Below are positions 1-5,729 of a stretch of DNA of 5,769 nucleotides, piece by piece; the first letter of the stretch is position 1; each line of letters opens with the position of its first letter. A program made the translations under genes and the position numbers. The stretch is from contig CAZMNB010000070.1 in assembly GCA_964567545.1 (NCBI GenBank), forward strand, positions 1-5,769. Direction: 5' to 3'. Below the pieces are notes generated by a model that saw only the letters and a list, made by a program, of their open reading frames with translations, searched no databases and was not told the DNA's origin. Origin of the DNA: UBA7398 sp964567545. GTDB lineage: Bacteria > Actinomycetota > Actinomycetes > Nanopelagicales > Nanopelagicaceae.

Positions 1-1358
1 AACGGCCAAAGCCCAGATGAGAACCAAGTATCTAAAACATCTGGATCTTGCTCGTAACCTGCTGGCGCACTTTCCCCAGGTCCAACAACAATCTCTTCAC
101 CATTTGGTCCATACCAAACTGGAATTCGATGTCCCCACCAAAGTTGGCGAGAGATGCACCAATCGTGCATGTTATCTACCCATTCAAAATATCGAGGCTC
201 CATTGATTCTGGTTCGATTTTTACCTTACCGTTTCGAACTGCATCTCCGGCAGCTTTAGCAAGCGGTGCAACTTTCACAAACCATTGTTTAGAAAGTCGA
301 GGTTCCACAATGGTTTCGCACCTTGAGCAATGTCCAACTGAATGTAAATAAGGACGTTTCTCGCTAACAATTTTTCCCATTTTCCGTAGCTCTTCAACAA
401 CCGCTTTACGCGCATCGAAGCGATCCATGCCATCGAATTGAGTCCCAGTATTTTCGATTACGCCGTTTTTATCCATGATTACTATCAATTCAACGTCGTG
501 GCGCATCGCAATGTCGAAGTCATTTGGATCATGAGCTGCAGTTACCTTAACAGCTCCGGTTCCAAACTCAGGGTCGACAACTTCGTCAGCAATGATAGGA
601 ATCATTCGATTGACTAAAGGTAGTAATACAAAACGGCCAACCATGTGTTTATAGCGGGGATCATCTGGATGCACCGCTACAGCGCCATCAGCCAACATAG
701 TTTCTGGGCGGGTAGTTGCAATCGTAATTTGGTCTTCACCTTCACCGTAAACAATCGAAACAAATTCGCCAGGGATTTCTTTATGATCAACTTCGATATC
801 TGAAAGTGCGGTCAAGCAACGGGTGCACCAATTTATAATTCGTTCCGCGCGGTAAATCAAACCTGCATCAAATAACCGTTTAAAAATTGTTAGAACTGCT
901 TGCGAACAATTCTCATCCATCGTGAATGCTTCGCGTGACCAATCAACGCTATCACCCAGTCGTTTCATCTGTTCGAGAATTGCGCCGCCAGATTCCGCTT
1001 TCCACTCCCAAACCTTCTTTACAAATTCTTCGCGACCAAGGTCATGTCTGGACTTCCCTTGCGCTGCTAATTGTTTTTCTACAATATTTTGTGTGGCAAT
1101 GCCAGCATGATCCATTCCAGGTAGCCAAAGCGTTTCAAAACCCTTCATGCGTTTCATGCGAATTAATATGTCTTGAATTGTGTGATCGAGTGCGTGACCG
1201 ATATGCAAGCTTCCAGTCACATTTGGCGGTGGAATTACAATCGTGAATGGTTTCTTATCCGACTTTGAATTGGCGTTAAAATATCCAGCTTTAACCCAAG
1301 CAGCGTAAAGCGGTCCCTCGATATTGGCAGGAACAAAACTTGATGGCAGCTCAGTCAT
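1..1358 (-). CDS. valS: Valyl-tRNA synthetase (ValRS), N-terminal 452 codons; 3' end outside the window
   Basis: Class I aminoacyl-tRNA synthetase that charges tRNA-Val in the cytoplasm and edits misactivated threonine. The frame opens at an ATG (MTELPSSF) and stays open to the window edge, giving about half of the usual 850-880 residues. Visible landmarks: the PPPNVTGSLHIGHAL nucleotide-binding signature with HIGH at residues 52-55; LPGMDHAGIATQ at 79-90; NWCTRC at 176-181, a metal-knuckle-like CxxC, with a second CxxC in GHCSRC further on; the CP1 editing domain with ATTRPET near 214-220 and GTGAVKVTAAHDPNDF at 266-281; SRQLWWGHRIPVWY; and DTWFSSGLWP just before the edge. The KMSKS loop and anticodon-binding domain lie outside. 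It starts 16 bases after the clpX stop with no clear Shine-Dalgarno sequence, so it probably shares the clpX transcript. Odd: the editing motif reads ETMLADGAVAV where family members commonly read ETMLGDTAVAV. Identification is certain. Confidence 0.97.
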   Translation of the reverse strand, partial: MTELPSSFVPANIEGPLYAAWVKAGYFNANSKSDKKPFTIVIPPPNVTGSLHIGHALDHTIQDILIRMKRMKGFETLWLPGMDHAGIATQNIVEKQLAAQGKSRHDLGREEFVKKVWEWKAESGGAILEQMKRLGDSVDWSREAFTMDENCSQAVLTIFKRLFDAGLIYRAERIINWCTRCLTALSDIEVDHKEIPGEFVSIVYGEGEDQITIATTRPETMLADGAVAVHPDDPRYKHMVGRFVLLPLVNRMIPIIADEVVDPEFGTGAVKVTAAHDPNDFDIAMRHDVELIVIMDKNGVIENTGTQFDGMDRFDARKAVVEELRKMGKIVSEKRPYLHSVGHCSRCETIVEPRLSKQWFVKVAPLAKAAGDAVRNGKVKIEPESMEPRYFEWVDNMHDWCISRQLWWGHRIPVWYGPNGEEIVVGPGESAPAGYEQDPDVLDTWFSSGLWP

Positions 1359-1374
1359 AATGCGACAGTCTAGA

Positions 1375-2661
1375 TTAAGCGCTCTTCTCTTCTGAACGCT
1401 TATTTGTGCGCTTTGGACCCATTACACCGCGGTCAATAAAGGTTGGGGTCGCATGATCTGAAACAACTTCTGGTGTAATCAGAACTTTTCCGATTTCAGT
1501 CTTAGATGGAACTTCATACATGACTGGCAACAGAACTTCTTCCATGATGGCGCGAAGTCCGCGGGCTCCAGTGCCACGCTTAATAGCTTGATCTGCAATC
1601 ACATCTAAGGCTTCGGGTTGAATTTCAAGTTCGATATCATCCATGTCAAATAAGTGCTGATATTGCTTAACTAGCGCATTCTTTGGTTCGGTAAGAATTT
1701 GTAGAAGTGCAGCTCGGTCTAAATTCTCGACGCTTGTGACAATTGGTAAACGGCCAATAAATTCAGGAATCATTCCGAACTTCAGTAAATCTTCAGGCAT
1801 GACATCTGCGAATAAATCTTGCGATTTCTTATCAGCTTCACTTTGTAGGGTTGCATTAAATCCAACGCCAGCTTTCCCTTTGCGACCTTCAATGATCTTC
1901 TCAAGACCAGCAAAAGCGCCACCAACAATAAATAGCACATTTGTTGTATCAATTTGAATAAATTCTTGATGTGGGTGTTTGCGCCCACCTTGTGGCGGAA
2001 CTGATGCAGTAGTGCCTTCGAGTATCTTTAATAAAGCCTGTTGTACGCCCTCACCTGATACATCTCGAGTAATTGAAGGGTTCTCACTCTTTCGAGCAAC
2101 TTTATCGATCTCATCAATGTAAATAATTCCAGTTTCAGCTTTCTTAACATCGAAATCTGCTGCTTGAATTAATTTAAGCAGAATATTTTCAACGTCTTCA
2201 CCCACATATCCAGCTTCAGTTAAAGCAGTTGCATCCGCAATTGCAAAAGGCACGTTTAACATTTTTGCCAATGTTTGCGCTAGTAAAGTTTTGCCGCAAC
2301 CTGTTGGACCTAATAAGAGGATATTGCTCTTCGCGAGTTCAACGCCATCTTCGCGTTTTCCATCACCCGATTTAATGCGCTTGTAATGGTTATAGACCGC
2401 AACCGATAAAGATTTCTTAGCGCGGGTTTGTCCGATCACATATTGATCAAGGAAATCAAAAATCTCGGTTGGTTTAGGTAGCTCTTGGATTCCAAGGGAG
2501 GTGCTCTCACTTAGCTCGTCTTCGATAATTTCATTACAGAGTTCGATGCACTCATCGCAGATATATACGCCAGGACCAGCAATTAATTTCTTAACTTGCT
2601 TCTGTGTCTTTCCGCAGAAAGAACACTTAAGCAGGTCACCGCTTTCACCGATGCGCGTCAT
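1375..2661 (-). CDS. clpX: ATP-dependent Clp protease ATP-binding subunit ClpX
   Basis: Hexameric AAA+ unfoldase that recognises substrates (for example SsrA-tagged proteins), unfolds them and threads them into the ClpP chamber. The 428-residue length is normal for the family. The N-terminal zinc-binding domain has Cys13, Cys16, Cys35 and Cys38. The AAA+ module shows Walker A GPTGCGKT at 118-125, the pore loop GYVG at 151-154, Walker B IIYIDE at 179-184, the RKH loop (227-229, GGRKHPHQ) and the sensor-2 region GTGARGLRAIMEE. The ClpP-docking loop reads VGF at 266-268 rather than the IGF of E. coli; actinobacterial ClpX also varies here (LGF, from memory). The C-terminus ends in KSA, as I recall for mycobacterial ClpX. 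The ATG start is supported by AGAGGA four bases upstream (2666-2671). It lies 113 bp after clpP2 and 16 bp before valS, so transcription with clpP2 and valS is likely unless the element at 2750-2771 terminates. Confidence 0.99.
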   Translation of the reverse strand: MTRIGESGDLLKCSFCGKTQKQVKKLIAGPGVYICDECIELCNEIIEDELSESTSLGIQELPKPTEIFDFLDQYVIGQTRAKKSLSVAVYNHYKRIKSGDGKREDGVELAKSNILLLGPTGCGKTLLAQTLAKMLNVPFAIADATALTEAGYVGEDVENILLKLIQAADFDVKKAETGIIYIDEIDKVARKSENPSITRDVSGEGVQQALLKILEGTTASVPPQGGRKHPHQEFIQIDTTNVLFIVGGAFAGLEKIIEGRKGKAGVGFNATLQSEADKKSQDLFADVMPEDLLKFGMIPEFIGRLPIVTSVENLDRAALLQILTEPKNALVKQYQHLFDMDDIELEIQPEALDVIADQAIKRGTGARGLRAIMEEVLLPVMYEVPSKTEIGKVLITPEVVSDHATPTFIDRGVMGPKRTNKRSEEKSA

Positions 2662-2749
2662 TACGTCCTCTTCTCAACGTGGGGAATCCGTTGCGCTAAG
2701 GGTACGCGTAAGCGCTTTATTGCGTCGTGATTAGTGCGCGTAAATTACT

Positions 2750-2771
2750 AAAAAGCTGTTCGCTCTTAGAG
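2750..2771 (-). terminator. Hairpin plus T-tract element after clpP2 (copy 2 of a repeated element)
   Basis: Read on the minus strand, three bases after the clpP2 stop, the sequence can fold CTAAGAGC against GCTTTTTAG around the loop GAACA, giving about eight pairs including one G-U and one bulged T. The 3' arm itself contains five Ts. It could work as a weak intrinsic terminator or attenuator between clpP2 and clpX. The same building blocks (on plus: AAAAAGCT, GTTCGCT, TAGAG) recur at 4099-4123 after tig, with two length differences. The stem is AT-rich and uneven, so termination strength is doubtful. GTTCGC here also resembles half of a ClgR site, but the second GCG half is replaced by GAG. 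Confidence 0.35.
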
Positions 2772-2774
2772 TAA

Positions 2775-3404
2775 TTACTTCTTTGAAGCTTTGCGCGAAG
2801 CGAGAATTTGATCGATTAATCCGTATTCAACTGCTTCAGCTGAAGTAAGGATTTTGTCGCGTTCAATGTCTTTAGCAATATCTTCTCTTGCTCGTAACGA
2901 GTGCTTAGCTAACATTTCTTCCAGGAGTGTGCGCATGCGCATAACTTCTCGAGCTTGAATTTCAATATCGGACCCTTGTCCGCCGCCTTCGCTATATGGC
3001 TGGTGAATCAAAATTCGTGAGTGTTCCAGCGCATAGCGTTTTCCAGCAGTTCCGCCGGCAAGTAACACTGCGGCAGCAGAAGCAGCTTGGCCAAGACAGA
3101 TGGTCATCACATCTGGGCGAACAAATTGCATCGTGTCGTAAATAGCAGTTAGCGCGGTAAAAGATCCACCAGGTGAGTTGATGTACATCATGATGTCGCG
3201 ATCTGGATCCATGGATTCCAAAGTCAAAAGTTGCGCCATCACATCGTTTGCAACGGTGTCATCAATTGCTTGGCCTAAAAAAATAATCCGCTCTTCGAAT
3301 AACTTCGTATAAGGATCTAGACGTTTATATCCGTAGCTGGTGCGCTCTTCAATTGTTGGGAGCACATAACGATTTACTTGATTTATCAGGTCGGATTGTT
3401 TCAT
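2775..3404 (-). CDS. clpP2: ATP-dependent Clp protease proteolytic subunit ClpP2
   Basis: Serine peptidase subunit (family S14) that in actinobacteria assembles with ClpP1 into a mixed tetradecamer serving ClpX and ClpC1. The 209-residue product starts MKQSDLINQVNRYVLP. The catalytic triad is intact: Ser109 in GQAASAAA, His134 in ILIHQPYSEGGG and Asp183 in IERDKIL. INSPGG at 75-80 lines the active site. The frame stays open about 31 codons further upstream, but that stretch (MVCCPRSKG...) lies inside clpP1 and resembles nothing in the family. I therefore chose the ATG whose last bases overlap the clpP1 TGA as ATGA. There is no strong Shine-Dalgarno sequence before it, so translation is probably coupled to clpP1. 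The QPYSEGGGQGSDIEIQA segment and the K-rich tail fit the ClpP2 rather than the ClpP1 type. Confidence 0.97.
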   Translation of the reverse strand: MKQSDLINQVNRYVLPTIEERTSYGYKRLDPYTKLFEERIIFLGQAIDDTVANDVMAQLLTLESMDPDRDIMMYINSPGGSFTALTAIYDTMQFVRPDVMTICLGQAASAAAVLLAGGTAGKRYALEHSRILIHQPYSEGGGQGSDIEIQAREVMRMRTLLEEMLAKHSLRAREDIAKDIERDKILTSAEAVEYGLIDQILASRKASKK

Positions 3405-4021
3405 CGAGCGGTACCGCCACTTCCTGCTACTTGGCCTGCAGATTTCACAACGTGATCCACAAATCCATATTCCTTTGCTTCTTGGGCAGCAAACCAACGG
3501 TCGCGATCTGAATCAGCTTCAATTGTTTCTACCTTTTGACCCGTATGGAATGCGATTAATTCAGCCATTCCTTTTTTAGTGAAAGACATCTGTTCTGCTT
3601 GAATTTTGATATCACTTGCAGTTCCGCCAATACCACCAGAAGGTTGGTGCATCATTATTCGTGCATGTGGCAACGCATAACGCTTTCCAGCAGCGCCAGC
3701 ACATAATAAGAATTGACCCATTGATGCAGCAAGACCCATTGCAACAGTTGCAACGTCATTCTTGATGTATTGCATGGTGTCATAAATCGCCATACCTGCA
3801 GAGATAGAACCACCAGGTGAGTTAATGTAAAGATAAATATCTTTATCTGGATCTTCGGCAGCGAGCAATAACATTTGTGCAGCGATGGCGTTGGCCATGG
3901 AATCTTCGACAACCGAACCAAGGAAAATAATTCTTTCCTTTAATAATCGGTCATAAACTCGATCTTCCAATCCGCCCGCACTTGTTTGTGCTGAGCGAGA
4001 TTGTGGCGTTATAAGCTCCAC
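3401..4021 (-). CDS. clpP1: ATP-dependent Clp protease proteolytic subunit ClpP1
   Basis: First of the paired ClpP serine peptidases; in mycobacteria both are needed for an active ClpP1P2 chamber. Numbered from the chosen GTG start (206 residues), the triad is Ser100 in GLAASMGQF, His125 in IMMHQPSGG and Asp174 in DSDRDRW. INSPGGS precedes it, and ERIIFLGS marks the first conserved block. Start choice: GGAGG at 4027-4031 sits five bases before the GTG at 4019-4021, the best ribosome-binding arrangement, and it gives an N-terminal extension of ordinary length. Alternatives are ATG at 4031-4033 (210 residues, no Shine-Dalgarno sequence) and TTG at 4055-4057 (218 residues, none close). It lies about 110 bp downstream of tig behind a candidate ClgR operator and overlaps clpP2 by four bases. 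The product is certain; the exact start is not. Confidence 0.95.
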   Translation of the reverse strand: MELITPQSRSAQTSAGGLEDRVYDRLLKERIIFLGSVVEDSMANAIAAQMLLLAAEDPDKDIYLYINSPGGSISAGMAIYDTMQYIKNDVATVAMGLAASMGQFLLCAGAAGKRYALPHARIMMHQPSGGIGGTASDIKIQAEQMSFTKKGMAELIAFHTGQKVETIEADSDRDRWFAAQEAKEYGFVDHVVKSAGQVAGSGGTAR

Positions 4022-4026
4022 GATTT

Positions 4027-4031
4027 CCTCC
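4027..4031 (-). promoter_or_regulatory. Ribosome binding site deciding the clpP1 start
   Basis: The minus strand reads GGAGG, then AAATC, then GTG. This is the only strong Shine-Dalgarno sequence near the three possible clpP1 starts. It overlaps the ATG at 4031-4033, which would otherwise be the obvious start, and so argues for initiation at the GTG. Confidence 0.55.
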
Positions 4032-4098
4032 ATCTGTTCTGGTATTGACCCTAACAATCTTTACGCGCAATTGCTTCCTGATAAACCAAAAATGCTGC

Positions 4099-4129
4099 AA
4101 AAAGCTCGCTTGTTCGCTTAGAGCGGAGC
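4099..4129 (-). terminator. Hairpin plus T-tract element after tig (copy 1 of a repeated element)
   Basis: Shortly after the tig stop codon, the minus strand reads GCTCCGCT, an 11-base loop, AGCGAGC and then TTTTT. The arms pair over seven bases with one bulged C, the form of an intrinsic terminator or attenuator separating tig from clpP1P2. The same DNA contains the ClgR-like palindrome at 4112-4125, so the hairpin may be partly a by-product of a protein-binding site. A related element follows clpP2 at 2750-2771. Confidence 0.4.
4112..4125. promoter_or_regulatory. Candidate ClgR operator upstream of clpP1P2
   Basis: The plus strand reads GTTCGC-TTAGA-GCG. From memory, ClgR, the actinobacterial activator of clp genes, binds GTTCGC-N5-GCG in Streptomyces and a CGCYNANRGCG core in Corynebacterium; this site satisfies both cores. 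The inner CGCT-TAG-AGCG is a perfect palindrome. Its place in the tig-clpP1 gap, ahead of the classic ClgR target clpP1P2, supports the call. No clgR gene is in the window, and I could not pick a convincing -10/-35 pair downstream. Confidence 0.5.
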
Positions 4130-4131
4130 GG

Positions 4132-5421
4132 TTATTCGGTTGGTTCAGTTAATTCAGGCTTAGGGCGAAGCGCTTCTAAATCAACTTTGCGACCTGACGC
4201 ATCTTCAACAGCAACTCGCTCTAAGGCAACTGCCAGCGCTTTAGTTCGAGAAACATCGGCTACGACGGAAGTGATCTGTCCGGAATTCGAAATCTCTTGT
4301 ACGAATTGTTCTGGAGCCATTCCATAACGAGCAGATGAACGAATTAAATATTCCGTTAACTCGGCTTCTGAAACTTGTACATTTTCGGCCCTAACAATCG
4401 CGTCAAGTAAGAATTCCGTAGCCAAGCTCTTCTTTACCTCTTCAATAACTTCAGCACGATGATCGGTGTCATCTAGGCGATTTTCCTTCTCTAAGTGCGC
4501 CGTAACTTCTTCTTCGACGATTCCTTCAGGAATTGGTATTTCTAACGTATCAATCAATTGTTGAACCAATAGATCTCGAGCTTGTGCGCCTTGTTCCATG
4601 CTCTTTAATCGAGTTAGTCGCTCGCTCACGTCAGCACGGAGTTCGGTCAAAGTGTCGAATTCACTTGCAAGCTTTGCGAATTCATCATTTAACTCGGGAA
4701 GTTCACGAGTCTTTACGGCTTTTAGAGTAACGGTGACTTCACCAATTTCACCTTCAGCCATTCCGACAAGTGGAGCATTGAAAGTCTTCTGATCATCAAC
4801 TTTAAGACCAATAAGTACTTCGTCTAATCCTTCAATCATCTTTCCAGATCCAACTTCATAAGAAATACCGTTGGCAGATCCGCCATCAATTTCTTTTCCA
4901 TCTACTTTTGCAACTAAATCAATTGAAACAAAGTCGCCATTTGTGGCATCTTTTTCAACGGTAGTTAAGGTTCCAAAGCGAGCGCGAAGTGAATCAACCT
5001 GCTCTTCTATGTCTTTATCGGTTACAGCAACGTCATCTACCTTGATTGAAATCTTTGAAAAATCAGGAAGATTGATTTCTGGGCGAACTTCGACTTCAAC
5101 CGTAAATGCAATTTTCTTATTATCTTCAAGCTCAGTGATGTCTACATTTGGACGGCCAACCGCAAGTACTTCGTGTTCACGCACAGCTTGGCTGTAAAAA
5201 ACTGGAAGTGCGGCATTAATGGCTTCATCTAAAACTGATCCGCGACCAACGCGTTGATCGATCATTGCCTGTGGAACTTTTCCTTTTCGAAATCCTGGAA
5301 TAACAATTTTCTCAGAAATGCTTTGGTAAGCGTCTTTTATGTGAGGTGCTAGCTCGCTGAATTCCAAATCAATAGATAACTTAACTCGGGTTGGAGAAAG
5401 TTTTTCAACGGCGCTTTTCCC
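4132..5421 (-). CDS. tig: Trigger factor, ribosome-associated chaperone / peptidyl-prolyl isomerase; start codon reads GGG
   Basis: Trigger factor docks at the ribosomal tunnel exit and shields nascent chains. Domains, numbered from the inferred start (429 codons): ribosome-binding N-domain with GFRKGKVP at 43-50, the same positions as in E. coli; FKBP-type isomerase domain about 162-237 with YEVGSGKMIEGLDEVLIG; then the helical C-terminal chaperone domain ending acidic (ELTEPTE). Start problem: the frame is open up to a TAA at 5434-5436, and codons 2-21 read KSAVEKLSPTRVKLSIDLEF, matching actinobacterial trigger factors that begin MKS.VE.LSPTRV. The codon at the start position (5419-5421) is GGG, preceded four bases away by AGGAG. 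The first conventional start in frame is TTG at 5365-5367 (411 residues, no Shine-Dalgarno sequence), which would delete the conserved first 18 residues. I place the gene end by homology; a strict caller would use 5367. It follows tRNA-Pro by about 50 bp and heads the clp cluster. Confidence 0.93.
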   Translation of the reverse strand, partial: GKSAVEKLSPTRVKLSIDLEFSELAPHIKDAYQSISEKIVIPGFRKGKVPQAMIDQRVGRGSVLDEAINAALPVFYSQAVREHEVLAVGRPNVDITELEDNKKIAFTVEVEVRPEINLPDFSKISIKVDDVAVTDKDIEEQVDSLRARFGTLTTVEKDATNGDFVSIDLVAKVDGKEIDGGSANGISYEVGSGKMIEGLDEVLIGLKVDDQKTFNAPLVGMAEGEIGEVTVTLKAVKTRELPELNDEFAKLASEFDTLTELRADVSERLTRLKSMEQGAQARDLLVQQLIDTLEIPIPEGIVEEEVTAHLEKENRLDDTDHRAEVIEEVKKSLATEFLLDAIVRAENVQVSEAELTEYLIRSSARYGMAPEQFVQEISNSGQITSVVADVSRTKALAVALERVAVEDASGRKVDLEALRPKPELTEPTE

Positions 5422-5425
5422 GGAA

Positions 5426-5430
5426 CTCCT
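5426..5430 (-). promoter_or_regulatory. Shine-Dalgarno sequence of tig pointing at a GGG codon
   Basis: The minus strand reads AAAAAAGGAG, then TTCC, then GGG AAA AGC. AGGAG is the only good ribosome-binding site between tRNA-Pro and tig, and it sits where initiation of the conserved KSAVEK N-terminus is expected. This supports a start at 5419-5421 even though the codon is not a recognised initiator. Confidence 0.6.
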
Positions 5431-5456
5431 TTTTTACAGTTTTATTCTTGGTCGAG

Positions 5457-5471
5457 AACTTTTGGGAATTT
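5457..5471 (+). repeat. Left arm of the inverted repeat bracketing tRNA-Pro
   Basis: AACTTTTGGGAATTT on plus pairs with AAATTCCCAAGTT at 5573-5585, matching over 13 bases apart from two extra Ts here. On the tRNA-Pro transcript this arm is the 3' trailer; its first base is the terminal A of the encoded CCA. Confidence 0.6.
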
Positions 5472-5546
5472 GGTCGGGGCGGAGAGATTCGAACTCTCGG
5501 TCTCCTGCTCCCAAAGCAGGCGCGCTAGCCACTACGCTACGCCCCG
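5471..5546 (-). tRNA. tRNA-Pro(UGG), CCA encoded
   Basis: A full cloverleaf is visible on the minus strand: acceptor CGGGGCG/CGCCCCG, D stem GCGT/GCGC, anticodon stem CCTGC/GCAGG with loop TTTGGGA (anticodon TGG), a 5-base variable loop, and T stem GAGAG/CTCTC with loop TTCGAAT. The discriminator is A, followed by a genomically encoded CCA. The UGG anticodon can read most or all proline codons. It lies about 50 bp upstream of tig on the same strand with no obvious terminator between, so the two may share a primary transcript. Confidence 0.97.
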
Positions 5547-5655
5547 CGGCGCAATGTGAGAGTCTAGACGAGAAATTCCCAAGTTATTACCTCACCCGAT
5601 AACCTATGCCCCTCGCAGAAGAATCCTCCGCGAGAAGCAATACCGCGTAAACAAC
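5547..5655. other. Divergent spacer between tRNA-Pro and tRNA-Gly
   Basis: This 109-bp region must hold the 5' signals for both oppositely directed tRNA genes. I see TAGACT on the minus strand (5561-5566), 14 bases before tRNA-Pro, which resembles a -10 box but lacks a good -35 at 16-18 bp. Other items are the right arm of the tRNA-Pro inverted repeat at 5573-5585, an imperfectly placed CTCGC/GCGAG pair (5612-5616 and 5630-5634), and CCGCG/CGCGG around the tRNA-Gly 5' end. No coding sequence is apparent and no promoter can be called firmly. Confidence 0.5.
5573..5585 (-). repeat. Right arm of the inverted repeat bracketing tRNA-Pro
   Basis: On the minus strand this reads AACTTGGGAATTT, lying 27-39 bases upstream of the tRNA-Pro 5' end. 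It is complementary to the trailer just after tRNA-Pro (AAATTCCCAAAAGTT), with two unpaired As in the trailer. Confidence 0.6.

Positions 5656-5729
<74 letters not shown>

Noticed and set aside
17..351. Two short overlapping plus-strand reading frames (also those at 922-1246)
   Set aside because: They lie antisense to valS, whose minus frame reads as continuous conserved ValRS protein; their translations resemble nothing and have no ribosome-binding site.
1736..1988. Small frames on both strands inside clpX
   Set aside because: The minus frame is an out-of-register copy of conserved ClpX sequence and the plus frame is antisense to it; both are shadows.
2695..2717. GCGCT...AGCGC inverted repeat upstream of clpX as a terminator or second ClgR site
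   Set aside because: Five-base arms with a 13-base loop, no T-tract, and the CGC/GCG halves are not five bases apart.
2662..2774. CIRCE or HspR (HAIR) heat-shock operators upstream of clpX
   Set aside because: Neither the TTAGCACTC-N9-GAGTGCTAA nor the CTTGAGT-N7-ACTCAAG pattern is present here or in the tig-clpP1 gap.
3405..3497. 31-residue N-terminal extension of ClpP2
   Set aside because: It is out-of-frame reading of the clpP1 3' end; family length and the ATGA overlap place the start at 3404.
4533..5197. Plus-strand frames of 64-108 codons over tig
   Set aside because: Antisense shadows of a well-conserved trigger factor; Ser/Thr-rich translations as expected from reversed coding sequence.
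5561..5569. TAGACT / GTCTAGAC as a tRNA-Pro promoter or operator
   Set aside because: The spacing to the tRNA suits a -10 box, but no -35-like hexamer lies 16-18 bp upstream. AGTCTAGA also occurs at 1367-1374 between clpX and valS, so it is not specific to tRNA genes.
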